Shown: piece after piece, positions 23,344 to 32,704 of the stretch
Layout of the letters: each line of letters opens with the position of its first letter
Position numbering within the stretch: position 1 is the first letter of the stretch
NCBI GenBank assembly: GCA_016213825.1
Contig: JACQZP010000036.1
Span: 62,001 to 126,000, forward strand
Origin: Acetobacterium woodii
GTDB taxonomy: Bacteria > Bacillota > Clostridia > Eubacteriales > Eubacteriaceae
DNA: 64,000 bases
Reading direction: 5' to 3'
The notes under the pieces: generated by a model
Database searches by the model: none
Told to the model about the DNA's origin: nothing
The model's input: only the letters and a program-made list of their open reading frames with translations
Program-made: the position numbers and the translations under genes

Positions 23344-24654
23344 GTGAAAAATATAAATGATGTCATTAACGCACTTGCTGAAAAACTGGAATCGGAAGTT
23401 GTCGATTTTTGTCAGCGACTAATTCGGGTGCCGGCCCTGTCCGGTGAAGAAAAAGGTGTGGCAGATTTGTATTTAGCGGAAATGGAAAAGCTGGAGTATG
23501 ACAACTATTTTCGAGATAAATGGGGAAATGTCATCGGCATTATTGATGGAACCGAACCGGGACCGGCGATTATGTATAATGCGCACCTGGACCATGTGGA
23601 TACCGGAGATCTCAGCGAGTGGGAAGGCTATGATCCATATGGAGCAGAAATAGATGAAAATGAAATGGAAAACCAGAACAGAGACGGTTATGAGTTGGTA
23701 AGGGTCATCCATGGCCGGGCAGCAGCAGACGTAAAAGCGGGCGGGGCTTGTCAAATCTATTCGGGTAAAATCCTGCTTGAACTTCGGAAGATGGGTTATC
23801 CAATCAAAGGCCGTTATATCTTTACCGGTGTTGTATTGGAGGAACCGGCAGAACAGCTGGGGATGGTTAAGTTGGTGGAAGATACCTTCCCGGAAGCGGG
23901 CATCACCTATGATGGGGTGGTCTCCTGCGAGGCCACCGCATTGAAATTATATCTGGGGCATCGGGGACGGGTTGAGCTGAAAGTGACCATCTCCGGGGTA
24001 ACCTCCCACGGCAGTGCGCCATGGCTGGGAATCAATGCCGTCAATAAATCGACCAAACTCATTGATCGCATTGAAGACTATCTGGCCAAAAATCATGGTA
24101 CCGATGAAGATCTTGGCAATTCAAGCATTGCCCTAACGATCATTGATTGTACTCCAGGAGCGATGTGTATTGTCCCGGATCGCTGTCATATTACCTATGA
24201 TCGACGGTTTGTTCCCGGGGAAACCTATGATGGCTGTGTCAAAGAGGTTCAGGATATTATTGATCAGCTATCAAAAGAAGATCCTGATTTTAGAGCGACA
24301 GTGGAAATTGCAACGGTGCCAAGAACCACGTATACCGGCTTAACGGTTGCCATCCCCAATGTCAAAGAAGCCTGGAAAATCAGTCCCGAGCATGTCTTTA
24401 CAAAAGCCGCGGCCGCAGGGCTTGAAGCGGTCAATCAACCAGTTAAGTATGGCTATTGGGATTTCGGTACCGATTTATCAGTGATCAGCGGCAGAGAGAA
24501 AAAACCGGCAGTGGGTTATTCGCCAATGCAGGAGTTTTATTGTCATCGTCCCATCGACAAGGTCAGAATTGATTATATGGTAAAAGCGCTGGCTGGCAAT
24601 GTTTCAATTTTTAGAGAATTAACTAAACTGAATAAAGCAGATTTTCTGCTTTAA
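23344..24654 (+). CDS. M20-family amidohydrolase (YgeY-like), copy 1
   Basis: About 436 residues from the GTG at 23344, chosen because GGGAG lies nine bases upstream; an in-frame ATG at 23335 sits directly on that ribosome-binding site. Metal ligands are visible as MYNAHLDHVDTGD, GRAAADVKAGG, and EEPAEQLGM (catalytic Glu pair), CEATALKLYLGHRGR, and a late histidine in FYCHRPIDK. The dimerisation insert is in the middle. YgeY-type M20 enzymes occur in purine and pyrimidine clusters. Here it is a candidate for N-carbamoyl-beta-alanine hydrolysis. The next gene is a paralogue with the same motifs. Confidence 0.75.
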   Translation: MKNINDVINALAEKLESEVVDFCQRLIRVPALSGEEKGVADLYLAEMEKLEYDNYFRDKWGNVIGIIDGTEPGPAIMYNAHLDHVDTGDLSEWEGYDPYGAEIDENEMENQNRDGYELVRVIHGRAAADVKAGGACQIYSGKILLELRKMGYPIKGRYIFTGVVLEEPAEQLGMVKLVEDTFPEAGITYDGVVSCEATALKLYLGHRGRVELKVTISGVTSHGSAPWLGINAVNKSTKLIDRIEDYLAKNHGTDEDLGNSSIALTIIDCTPGAMCIVPDRCHITYDRRFVPGETYDGCVKEVQDIIDQLSKEDPDFRATVEIATVPRTTYTGLTVAIPNVKEAWKISPEHVFTKAAAAGLEAVNQPVKYGYWDFGTDLSVISGREKKPAVGYSPMQEFYCHRPIDKVRIDYMVKALAGNVSIFRELTKLNKADFLL

Positions 24655-24697
24655 TTTAATCCAGTTACAGTGATTAGATAAGAAAGGTGCTAAAAAA

Positions 24698-26029
24698 ATG
24701 AGTGGATTGGATAAGAACATAAAAGAAGCGATTCAAACAATTTCAAATCAGCTATACCCGGAGATGATCGTATTTGCCCAAAAATTGGTGCAGACACCGA
24801 GCATCAGCGGAACCGAATTCGATTTGTCAGCGTTGAATTTGGCAGAGATGGAAAAACTGGGATATGATGAGGTATTCCGGGATAATCACGGGAATGTGGT
24901 GGGTCTGGTAAAGGGAACCGAACCGGGACCAACGATTATGTATAATTCGCATATGGATCACGTCAGCCCTGGCGATGCGGCAAATTGGGAAGGTTACGAT
25001 CCTTATGGCGGGCTCATCGACGTCTGCACGGTTGATTCACAAAATAAACAGCCGGATGAAGCAGAATGCATTCACGGCCGGGGTGCTTCGGATGTTAAAT
25101 GTGGGGAAGCCGTTCAAATTTATACGGGTGGACTATTGGTAAAACTTCGGGAACAAGGTTTTCCCGTCAAAGGAACCTTTATGTTTGCCGGCGTGGTTCA
25201 GGAAGAACCGGCAGAAATGGTGGGCATGCTACATCTGGTTGATAAAACATTTCCGGAAAAAGGATTGGATTATGATGCCATGGTATCCTCAGAAGCGACG
25301 TCACTGAAATTATATTGCGGTCATCGCGGACGGGTGGAAATGCTGATTAATGTCTATGGCAGAACCTCCCATGGCAGCGCCCCATGGTTGGGAATTAACG
25401 CCATTTATAAAGCGATTCCATTAATTACCCGGATTAAGGAAGAACTGTATCCGGGGCTTCCCACCGACCCGGAACTCGGACAAGCTTCGATCTCGCTGAA
25501 CATTATTGAATGTTCACCAGGGGCGCTATCAATCGTTCCCGATCGTTGCATGTTGTCGCTTGATCGCCGCACCTTGCCGGGCGAAACGGCAGAATCGGCG
25601 ATGGCTCAGATCCAGGAAATAATTAACGAACTGGCCGAAAAAGATCCGGAATTCAAAGCGGATGTAGCAGTAAAAAGTGCCGAGGAAATATCGTATACGG
25701 GGTTAGCCTATAATGTGCCCAAAGACATGGACCCCTGGAAAATCAGTACCGAACATGCTTTTGTAAAAGCAGCTGCAGACGCCCTGGTAGCGGTCGGTCA
25801 AACCGTGGAGTACGGTTATTGGGATTTTGGCACCGACGCCAGTAAAACCTGTGGCATTGACCGAAAGCCAACCATCGGCTATTCACCGATGCAGGAACAA
25901 TATGCCCATACACCCTACGATAAATGTCGAACCGACTTTATGAAAATCGCTTTGGAAGGCAATGCGGCCATTTATTTAAACACATCACAACAGGGACCGG
26001 AAGCGTTCGAAAAAGTCGAATGGAAATAG
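24698..26029 (+). CDS. M20-family amidohydrolase (YgeY-like), copy 2
   Basis: A 443-residue paralogue of the preceding gene, sharing the motifs MYNSHMDHVSPGD, GRGASDVKCGE, EEPAEMVGM, SEATSLKLYCGHRGR and PTIGYSPMQEQYAHTPYDK. All metal ligands appear intact, so both copies are probably active. They may divide N-carbamoyl-beta-alanine and N-carbamoyl-beta-aminoisobutyrate (from thymine) or form a hetero-oligomer; this is inference. AAGGTG precedes the ATG. Confidence 0.75.
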   Translation: MSGLDKNIKEAIQTISNQLYPEMIVFAQKLVQTPSISGTEFDLSALNLAEMEKLGYDEVFRDNHGNVVGLVKGTEPGPTIMYNSHMDHVSPGDAANWEGYDPYGGLIDVCTVDSQNKQPDEAECIHGRGASDVKCGEAVQIYTGGLLVKLREQGFPVKGTFMFAGVVQEEPAEMVGMLHLVDKTFPEKGLDYDAMVSSEATSLKLYCGHRGRVEMLINVYGRTSHGSAPWLGINAIYKAIPLITRIKEELYPGLPTDPELGQASISLNIIECSPGALSIVPDRCMLSLDRRTLPGETAESAMAQIQEIINELAEKDPEFKADVAVKSAEEISYTGLAYNVPKDMDPWKISTEHAFVKAAADALVAVGQTVEYGYWDFGTDASKTCGIDRKPTIGYSPMQEQYAHTPYDKCRTDFMKIALEGNAAIYLNTSQQGPEAFEKVEWK

Positions 26030-26049
26030 TGGGAACGAGGGATAATAAG

Positions 26050-27417
26050 ATGGATTTAATTATTAAAAATGGAAAAATCGTTACCGAAACAGAGATGTTT
26101 GAGGCAGATATCGCTGTAAAGAATGGAAAAATTGTCGCCATTGGCAAAAACATAGACCATCAGGCAGAAACCGTAATCGATGCGATGGGCAAGCTGGTTC
26201 TTCCGGGAGCCATTGATGTGCATACCCATTTGGCAATGCCGTTTGGCGGAACGGTGTCAGCGGACAGTTATCTGTCTGGCACCCGGGCAGCAGCTTGTGG
26301 TGGTGTCACCACCGTTTTTGATTATCCAATTCAGCGAAAAGGAAATTCGATTCTTAGTCTCATCGATGAAAAAAAAGCGATTTGTGAAACAGAAGCCTGT
26401 GTGGATTATGCGTTTCACTGTTGTATTACCGATTTGAATGACGGGGCAATATTAGCAGAAATGGAAAAAGCCGTTGAAGAAGGAATCACCAGTTTCAAGT
26501 GTTTTCTCGTTTATAAAAAAGAAGGCATGATGGTCGATGATGCAACCTTCGTTAAATTATTAATTCGAGCCAAAGAACTGGGGGCGATGATCAATGTTCA
26601 TGCCGAAAACCCGGATATTATTGATATGAATATTGAAACGTTTCTAAAAGAAGGGAAGACATCGCCCTGGTATCATTATTTGAGTCGGCCTGAATTTGTG
26701 GAAGCGGAGGCCGATAAACGGGCGGTGCATTGGGCCAAAAACTTTGATGCGGCGCTTTACATTGTCCACATGGCGGACAAAGAAGGTCTGGAAGCTGCCA
26801 TTGATGCCAAGCGAAACGGCAATCAGATTTATATTGAAACCTGTCCCCAATACCTGGAATTTACAAGTGCAGTCTATCAACGAGAAGACGGTCGTAATTT
26901 TGTCTGTTCACCCCCGATGAAAGGTCAGGAAAGCCAGGACGCCTTATGGAATGCCATCAGAACCGGGGGAATTGATACCATCGCAACGGATCATTGCCCG
27001 TTCCAATCCTATGAAAAAGACTGGGGTAAGGATGATTTTACCAAAATACCCAATGGCTGTGCCGGGATTGAAAACCTGTATCCCTATATGCTGTCAGCTG
27101 CCAATGAAGGAAAAGTGTCATTCAACAAAGTGGTTGAATGCTGTTGTGCAAATCCGGCGAAGATTTTTGGTTGCGCAGACAAAGGATCGCTTACCGTCGG
27201 CAAAGACGCCGATATCGTCATTTATGATCCCGACAAAAAGTTCACCATCTCCGTGGATAACATGCATTCCGACTACGATCATACCATCTGGGAAGGAAAA
27301 GAGCTGAAGGGCTATCCGGTGATGACTATTTCGAGAGGTAAACTGATCTTTAAAGACGGTGAATTCCTAGGAAAACCGGGTTGGGGAAAGTTTGTAAAAA
27401 GAGTGACAAATAATTAA
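26050..27417 (+). CDS. Dihydropyrimidinase/hydantoinase
   Basis: A 455-residue cyclic amidohydrolase. The start is the ATG at 26050 with GAGGG nine bases upstream; the longer open frame overlaps the M20 gene without support. The binuclear zinc site is complete: DVHTHLAMPFGG, the carbamylated lysine in SFKCFLVYKKEGMM, INVHAEN, YIVHMAD and IATDHCPF. It opens dihydrouracil to N-carbamoyl-beta-alanine (or dihydrothymine to its homologue), between the reductase downstream and the M20 hydrolases upstream. Confidence 0.88.
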   Translation: MDLIIKNGKIVTETEMFEADIAVKNGKIVAIGKNIDHQAETVIDAMGKLVLPGAIDVHTHLAMPFGGTVSADSYLSGTRAAACGGVTTVFDYPIQRKGNSILSLIDEKKAICETEACVDYAFHCCITDLNDGAILAEMEKAVEEGITSFKCFLVYKKEGMMVDDATFVKLLIRAKELGAMINVHAENPDIIDMNIETFLKEGKTSPWYHYLSRPEFVEAEADKRAVHWAKNFDAALYIVHMADKEGLEAAIDAKRNGNQIYIETCPQYLEFTSAVYQREDGRNFVCSPPMKGQESQDALWNAIRTGGIDTIATDHCPFQSYEKDWGKDDFTKIPNGCAGIENLYPYMLSAANEGKVSFNKVVECCCANPAKIFGCADKGSLTVGKDADIVIYDPDKKFTISVDNMHSDYDHTIWEGKELKGYPVMTISRGKLIFKDGEFLGKPGWGKFVKRVTNN

Positions 27418-27443
27418 TTATTACATATCAAGGAGGATATCCA

Positions 27444-28952
27444 ATGCAGGAAAAAGCATTAAATAAATATTCGGCCAAAAATGAAATTGAAGGATGTCTG
27501 CTATGTTATGATGCTCCCTGCACAAAAGGATGTCCTCATGGTTTGGACCCGGCGAAAGTGATTCGGTCATTACGTTTTAAGAATTTGAGCGGAGCTGCAG
27601 AAGCGGCAAAAGCATCTCAATGTAGTAATGGCTGTGTCGAAAAAAAATGTATGGCAGCATGTCTTAAAGGAAAAATTGATCGTGTGGTCGCAATTCCCGG
27701 TTTGATGGCATACGCAGCGCAGCTGGAGATACCAGAAATAAAAAGCAAAGCTGTTGATTTGAAGATGACGTTTTGTGGCGTTGAATGTGAAAACCCGTTC
27801 TTTTTATCATCATCCATTGTTGCCAGCAATTATGAAATGGTGGCGAAGGCCTTTGAAATGGGGTGGGCTGGTGCAGCTTTTAAAACCATTGGCACCTTTA
27901 TTCCCGAAGAAACCTCACCGCGGTTTGCCACCATCCGGGATGAAGGGAATTCGTTTATCGGATTTAAGAACATTGAACAAATATCAGATCATCCGCTCGA
28001 AGAAAATCTGGACTATCTGAGACAATTAAAAAAAGATTACCCCCAAAAAGTTATTATCGCTTCAATTCTAGGACAGAATGAAGCAGAGTGGACTTATTTA
28101 GCCCAACAGGTGACGGAAGCAGGGGCGGATATTATTGAATGCAATTTCTCCTGCCCGCATATGTCCGGAGACGGATTGGGAGCAGATGTCGGTCAGAACC
28201 CCGAATTGGTTGCCTTATACACAGCAGCCACAAGATTGGGGACGGATCGCCCCATTTTAGCAAAAATGACCCCTAATTTAGGGCATATGGAACTGCCTGC
28301 CATTGCGGCGATGAAAGCTGGTGCCACTGGGATTGCGGCCATCAATACAATTAAGAGCATCATGAATATTGATTTGGATGATTTTGGGTCAGGACCTAAG
28401 GTTGATGGTAAATCCAGTGTGGGTGGTTATTCTGGAAAAACAGTCAAACCCATCGCATTGCGTTTTATTTACGACATGAAAAACCATGAGAAATTGAAAG
28501 ATGTCCCCATCAGTGGGATGGGTGGCATTGATACCTGGTACGATGCTGCTGAATTTTTGGCATTGGGATGCACCAATTTACAGATAACCACATCCGTGAT
28601 GCAATACGGATACCGGATTATTGATGATCTGAAAGAGGGTCTGGCGAATTATTTAATGGAAAAGGGTTTTCATTCACCACAGGAGCTGGTGGGGTTGGCC
28701 TTGCCGAACCTTGTGCCCGTGAATCAATTGGATCATCATTCGGTGGTCTATCCCAAGATTGATAAAAATAAGTGTCTTGGATGTGGGCGATGCTATTTAT
28801 CCTGTTATGATGGTGGGCATCAGGCATTGAAAATAAGTGAAGCGGACGGGAAACCTCAATTAATAGCAAAATTATGTGTTGGTTGTCAGCTTTGTGCAAA
28901 TATATGTCCAGTCGAAGCAATTTCTGAAGCAAAAAGAGTTGCGATAAAATAG
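27444..28952 (+). CDS. preA: Dihydropyrimidine dehydrogenase, FAD/NADPH-less three-part form
   Basis: A 502-residue protein. Residues about 15-85 match the N-terminal 4Fe-4S domain of mammalian DPD or bacterial PreT (CLLCYDAPCTKGCP and CSNGCVEKKCMAAC). Residues about 110-420 are the FMN pyrimidine-reducing barrel as in PreA (NFSCPHMSG, VGQNPELV, GMGGIDTWYDAAEF). Residues about 435-495 are a two-cluster ferredoxin domain (CLGCGRCYLSCYDGGHQ, CVGCQLCANICP). The FAD and NADPH domains that feed electrons in DPD or PreT are missing and no GltD-like gene is in the operon, so electrons probably come from ferredoxin. Activity: uracil or thymine to the dihydro form. Confidence 0.82.
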   Translation: MQEKALNKYSAKNEIEGCLLCYDAPCTKGCPHGLDPAKVIRSLRFKNLSGAAEAAKASQCSNGCVEKKCMAACLKGKIDRVVAIPGLMAYAAQLEIPEIKSKAVDLKMTFCGVECENPFFLSSSIVASNYEMVAKAFEMGWAGAAFKTIGTFIPEETSPRFATIRDEGNSFIGFKNIEQISDHPLEENLDYLRQLKKDYPQKVIIASILGQNEAEWTYLAQQVTEAGADIIECNFSCPHMSGDGLGADVGQNPELVALYTAATRLGTDRPILAKMTPNLGHMELPAIAAMKAGATGIAAINTIKSIMNIDLDDFGSGPKVDGKSSVGGYSGKTVKPIALRFIYDMKNHEKLKDVPISGMGGIDTWYDAAEFLALGCTNLQITTSVMQYGYRIIDDLKEGLANYLMEKGFHSPQELVGLALPNLVPVNQLDHHSVVYPKIDKNKCLGCGRCYLSCYDGGHQALKISEADGKPQLIAKLCVGCQLCANICPVEAISEAKRVAIK

Positions 28953-29061
28953 TCAAAAAACATGAATTGGTCTGTCGAAATGACAGAAAGCAAAGCGCTT
29001 TTAAGCAATTGATGTCGGAGGTGCATCGATACGTGCATATGTAAATTAGGAGGAAATAAGG

Positions 29062-29832
29062 ATGAATTCACCAGAGATTCAATTTAAAAATGTCAATATG
29101 GCATATAAAGGTAAAAGTGGAGAAGATATTGTTGCACTGGATAACGTCAGTTTTGATATCCAGGAGGGTGAGTTTATTTCCCTGCTAGGGCCTTCGGGAT
29201 GCGGAAAGACAACGTCGCTTCGCATAATTGGTGATTTACTTCAGCCGACATCCGGTGAAGTATTGGTTCGGGGTTTATCCCCGCGGGAAATAAGGCTGCA
29301 GCGAAAGTACGGTATTGTATTTCAAAGCCCGGTTCTCTATGATTGGCGAACTGTCAGACGAAATATCTGTTTGCCCATGGAGATTATGAAGTTTTCTAAA
29401 AAAGAGAGAACCGCAAGGATCGACAAAATGCTTGAACTTGTCGGCTTGCAGGACTTTGGCCAGAAATATCCCTACGAATTAAGCGGCGGGATGCAGCAAC
29501 GAGTCGGGATTGCCCGGGCGTTAGCATTAGATCCGGAAATATTGTTGATGGATGAACCCTTTTCAGCATTGGATGAATTTACCCGGGAAAAATTAAATGA
29601 AGATTTACTGAATATTTGGAGTCAAACTAAAAAAACAGTTATTTTTGTTACCCATAATATTCCCGAAGCCGTTTTTTTATCCGATCGGGTAGTCGTTTTA
29701 TCACCCCATCCCGGCAGGGTTTCAGCCATTGTCGATATCAATCTGCCAAGACCCCGCGAAAATTCCGTTCGGGAAACATCTGAATTTTATGACTATATCG
29801 TTAAGATCAGAGGAAGTTTTGAGGGGGTGTAA
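29062..29832 (+). CDS. ABC transporter ATP-binding protein (NitT/TauT type)
   Basis: A 256-residue ATPase of the SsuB/TauB/ThiZ group: Walker A GPSGCGKTT, Q-loop VFQSPVLYDWRTV, signature LSGGMQQRV, Walker B ILLMDEPFSALD, H-loop THNIPEA. It is the first gene of a four-gene importer set (ATPase, two permeases, lipoprotein) behind the pyrimidine enzymes, with AGGAGG before the ATG. No terminator is seen before it, so it is likely in the same operon. The imported substrate is probably a pyrimidine base or ureide. Confidence 0.85.
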   Translation: MNSPEIQFKNVNMAYKGKSGEDIVALDNVSFDIQEGEFISLLGPSGCGKTTSLRIIGDLLQPTSGEVLVRGLSPREIRLQRKYGIVFQSPVLYDWRTVRRNICLPMEIMKFSKKERTARIDKMLELVGLQDFGQKYPYELSGGMQQRVGIARALALDPEILLMDEPFSALDEFTREKLNEDLLNIWSQTKKTVIFVTHNIPEAVFLSDRVVVLSPHPGRVSAIVDINLPRPRENSVRETSEFYDYIVKIRGSFEGV

Positions 29833-29834
29833 CC

Positions 29835-30635
29835 ATGTCAGTCGAACGAAATGACCGAATATTCGTTGGCATCGTCTGGGGGATCGTTATTATTGGATTA
29901 TGGGAGGTTATCGCATTTTTGTTGCAAAATGTCTTTCAAGATCCAATGGCAGCAACAAAGCTTCCCTATCTACATGTCATCATTGCGACTTTTATTCAGA
30001 ATGCCGGTGCGCTATTGGGGGCTGGTCTAGTGACCTTCTCACGGGCTGCGGCGGGATTTTTGGTGGGTGGTATCATTGGTATCATTCTGGCAGTGATCAT
30101 GAGTTTATCTAAAACAGTTGAACGAATTGGGCTGCCATATTTAATAATATCCCAGATGATCCCCATCTTGGCGTTGGCACCAATTATTTTCAATATTGTG
30201 AAAGACATGGATTCAGCGCGGATCATTATTGCCGCCTATATTACGTTTTTTCCAGTAGCCATAAATATGCTCAGTGGGTTAAAAGCGGTTGAAAGAGATC
30301 AAAAGGATTTGCTCTACTCGGTGGCCGCCAGTCAGGTTGAGATTTATTATAAATTAATGTTTCCATTTTCCATGCCTTATTTATTTACCGGTCTTAAAAT
30401 CGCTGCACCTTTGGCGATTACCGCATCCATACTGGTGGATATGTTAGGGTCCAGCAGTGGGATTGGGGTGAAAATTTTATATGCGCTCTATTCAAATTCA
30501 AGCAATATCTTTTGGGCCGCTGTACTTACGAGCGCTTTGATGGGCATCTCCGGTTATTATCTGGTCGTTTTAGGTGAAAAGGTATTGCTGCCATGGAATA
30601 AAACGTCATCTAAGAAGGGCGGTGACAACGTATGA
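29835..30635 (+). CDS. ABC transporter permease
   Basis: A 266-residue inner-membrane permease of the BPD_transp_1/SsuC type with about six helices and the coupling-helix EAA-like segment SVAASQVEIYYKLMFPFSMP. It starts two bases after the ATPase gene and overlaps the second permease by four bases, so translation is coupled. The two permeases probably form a heterodimer. Confidence 0.82.
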   Translation: MSVERNDRIFVGIVWGIVIIGLWEVIAFLLQNVFQDPMAATKLPYLHVIIATFIQNAGALLGAGLVTFSRAAAGFLVGGIIGIILAVIMSLSKTVERIGLPYLIISQMIPILALAPIIFNIVKDMDSARIIIAAYITFFPVAINMLSGLKAVERDQKDLLYSVAASQVEIYYKLMFPFSMPYLFTGLKIAAPLAITASILVDMLGSSSGIGVKILYALYSNSSNIFWAAVLTSALMGISGYYLVVLGEKVLLPWNKTSSKKGGDNV

Positions 30636-31399
30636 AAGAAAAAATGTTAAATATAATTTGGCCCCTGGGGTTTGGCATTGCCATCCTGTTGTTGTGGCAA
30701 GTTGGTTTTTTACATATGATTTTTGGATTGAAACCCTATCAATTACCAGTGCCAACTGCGATCGCGATCACGTTATCAAATAATCTTGGTAAAGCGTTAA
30801 CCGATTGTGTAGTGACAATATCGGGAGCATTAATTGGCATGGCATTCGGTTCGCTGATTGGATTTATGATCGCAGCCATTGCTACTTTTTTTCCCAAATG
30901 GGGATATGGCGGCATGATTGTTGTTTCGGCCTTTAATGCGATCCCATTGGTGGCCCTTTCTTCAATTATGAATTTGTGGTTTTCAACCGGTATGTCCCAG
31001 AAAATTGGGGTTGTCACCGTGGTTTGTATGGCAGCAATGTCAATGAACGCATACAAGGGTTTAAATAGCCTAAAACCTTTTTCGGTGGATTTAATGCATA
31101 CCGTAGCGGCAAGTGAATGGACCATTTTTACAAAATTAAGATTGCCCAATTGTTTGCCCAATGTATTTACCGCATTAAAAATTAACATCGCAACGGCAAT
31201 TATGGCGGCAATGATCAGCGAGTATTTTGCATCATCAACGTCCGGATTAGGATTTGCCATCAAAGATAGTTTACGTAAAGGTGAAATGGCAATGGGTTGG
31301 TCTTATATCGTGGTTGCCTCGCTGGCCGGGGTGATTTTATACGGTATCATTATCTTGGTAGAACGCAATGCTATTAAATGGCATGCTTCGCAAAAATAA
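30632..31399 (+). CDS. ABC transporter permease
   Basis: A 255-residue permease, second member of the pair, with about six helices and the coupling segment TVAASEWTIFTKLRLPNCLP. The ATG overlaps the preceding stop. Similar in plan but clearly diverged from its neighbour, typical of heterodimeric NitT/TauT or ThiX-type importers. Confidence 0.82.
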   Translation: MKEKMLNIIWPLGFGIAILLLWQVGFLHMIFGLKPYQLPVPTAIAITLSNNLGKALTDCVVTISGALIGMAFGSLIGFMIAAIATFFPKWGYGGMIVVSAFNAIPLVALSSIMNLWFSTGMSQKIGVVTVVCMAAMSMNAYKGLNSLKPFSVDLMHTVAASEWTIFTKLRLPNCLPNVFTALKINIATAIMAAMISEYFASSTSGLGFAIKDSLRKGEMAMGWSYIVVASLAGVILYGIIILVERNAIKWHASQK

Positions 31400-31425
31400 A
31401 AAAAGAAAAACGAGGAGAAGGAAAA

Positions 31426-32460
31426 ATGAAAAGCGTAAAAAAACTGGTATCAATTGTTCTGATCATAGGATTAGTAACAATGCTGGGTGCGGGATGTAGT
31501 TCTGGCACCACAAAGAAAGAGAGTAGCTCGACAGGCGGTCTTCAAAAAGTAACGCTGCAGTTAAAATGGTTACCGCAGTCGCAATTTATGGGTTACTATG
31601 TTGCCAAGGAAAAAGGTTATTATGAAGCAGAAGGTATCGACCTTGAAATCTTACCTGGCGGAAGTGATATTATTCCAGAACAACAAGTATCAAATGGGGT
31701 TGCTGATATTGGTGTGACCTGGCTTTCAAGCTTGATGAAGTACCAATCACAAGGTTGGGATTTAATCGATACAGCACAGATATTCCAAAAAAGTGGGATG
31801 TTGCTTGTTTCTAAAGCGTCAACCGGGATTGTAACACCGGCTGATTTAAGAGGAAAAAAAGTCAGTTCATGGTTTGGTGGAAATGAGTATGAAATTTATG
31901 CCTTACTTGAAGCAAATGGTCTAAACAAAGATAAAGATTTAACCATGGTTCAACAGGATTACACCATGAACCAACTGATCAACAATGACGTTGATGCAGC
32001 TTCAGCAATGACCTACAATGAATATGGGTTATTACTGGAATCTGGATTAAAAGAAAGCGATCTAAATAAAATTGATATGAACGATGCTGGCGTGGCAATG
32101 ATGGAAGACTGCCTATTTGTTTCAAAAGATTGGATTGCAGATAATGAAGATTTATATGTGCGTTTTTTAAGAGCATCCATTAAAGGTTGGGCTGATGCCT
32201 GTGCTGATCCGACTGCGGCTGGAAAAACAGTTTATAATGTGGATCAAAGTGTTTCATTAGACCATCAAATTTACATGGCAAATGAAGTGAAAAAACTGGT
32301 CGAACCAGCCGGCTTCGATGCTGCAAAAATTGGTTACATTGATATGAATGCAGTTCAGCAAACCGCTGATTTAAGTCTCAAATATGGTTTACTGACACAA
32401 AAAGCAGATCTTTCGACTGCGACTGTGAATCCTAAATATTGGGAAGAAGCAACCAAATAA
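31426..32460 (+). CDS. NMT1/ThiY-like substrate-binding lipoprotein
   Basis: A 344-residue lipoprotein. The start is the ATG at 31426 with GAGGAGAAGG upstream; the frame is open further 5' inside the permease gene but without signals. Residues 1-22 are a lipoprotein signal with lipobox LGAGC. The mature part has the NMT1/THI5 pattern VTLQLKWLPQSQFMGYYVAKEKGYYEAEG, as in ThiY and pyrimidine-precursor binders. It is the last gene, closed by the terminator at 32532. A pyrimidine or derivative is the likely ligand. Confidence 0.82.
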   Translation: MKSVKKLVSIVLIIGLVTMLGAGCSSGTTKKESSSTGGLQKVTLQLKWLPQSQFMGYYVAKEKGYYEAEGIDLEILPGGSDIIPEQQVSNGVADIGVTWLSSLMKYQSQGWDLIDTAQIFQKSGMLLVSKASTGIVTPADLRGKKVSSWFGGNEYEIYALLEANGLNKDKDLTMVQQDYTMNQLINNDVDAASAMTYNEYGLLLESGLKESDLNKIDMNDAGVAMMEDCLFVSKDWIADNEDLYVRFLRASIKGWADACADPTAAGKTVYNVDQSVSLDHQIYMANEVKKLVEPAGFDAAKIGYIDMNAVQQTADLSLKYGLLTQKADLSTATVNPKYWEEATK

Positions 32461-32531
32461 AAGGTCAATCATGACATCGAAAAATGATTCCAACTAAGTT
32501 GATCAGAGTAACAATAGCACATTGAATTTAA

Positions 32532-32573
32532 GCACTTCGCAGCAAGGTTTTAAACGCTGCGAAGTGTTTTTTT
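32532..32573 (+). terminator. Terminator of the pyrimidine/ABC operon
   Basis: Twelve-base stem GCACTTCGCAGC with GCTGCGAAGTGT (one G-T pair) followed by seven T residues. Confidence 0.88.
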
Positions 32574-32704
32574 GATAAAATTTAAATGCGCATTATGATT
32601 AACAGTGTGCGAACCCTTCTTAATTATGATAAAATCATCTGAACAGCGAAATTCACGGTAAATTGACAAAGACCTGAAAATTTTTAAAAAGGAGAACCAA
32701 TAAA

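Noticed and set aside
30739-31263. 174-codon frame opposite the ABC permease
   Set aside because: The sense frame is a clear permease in an operon with overlapping starts and stops.
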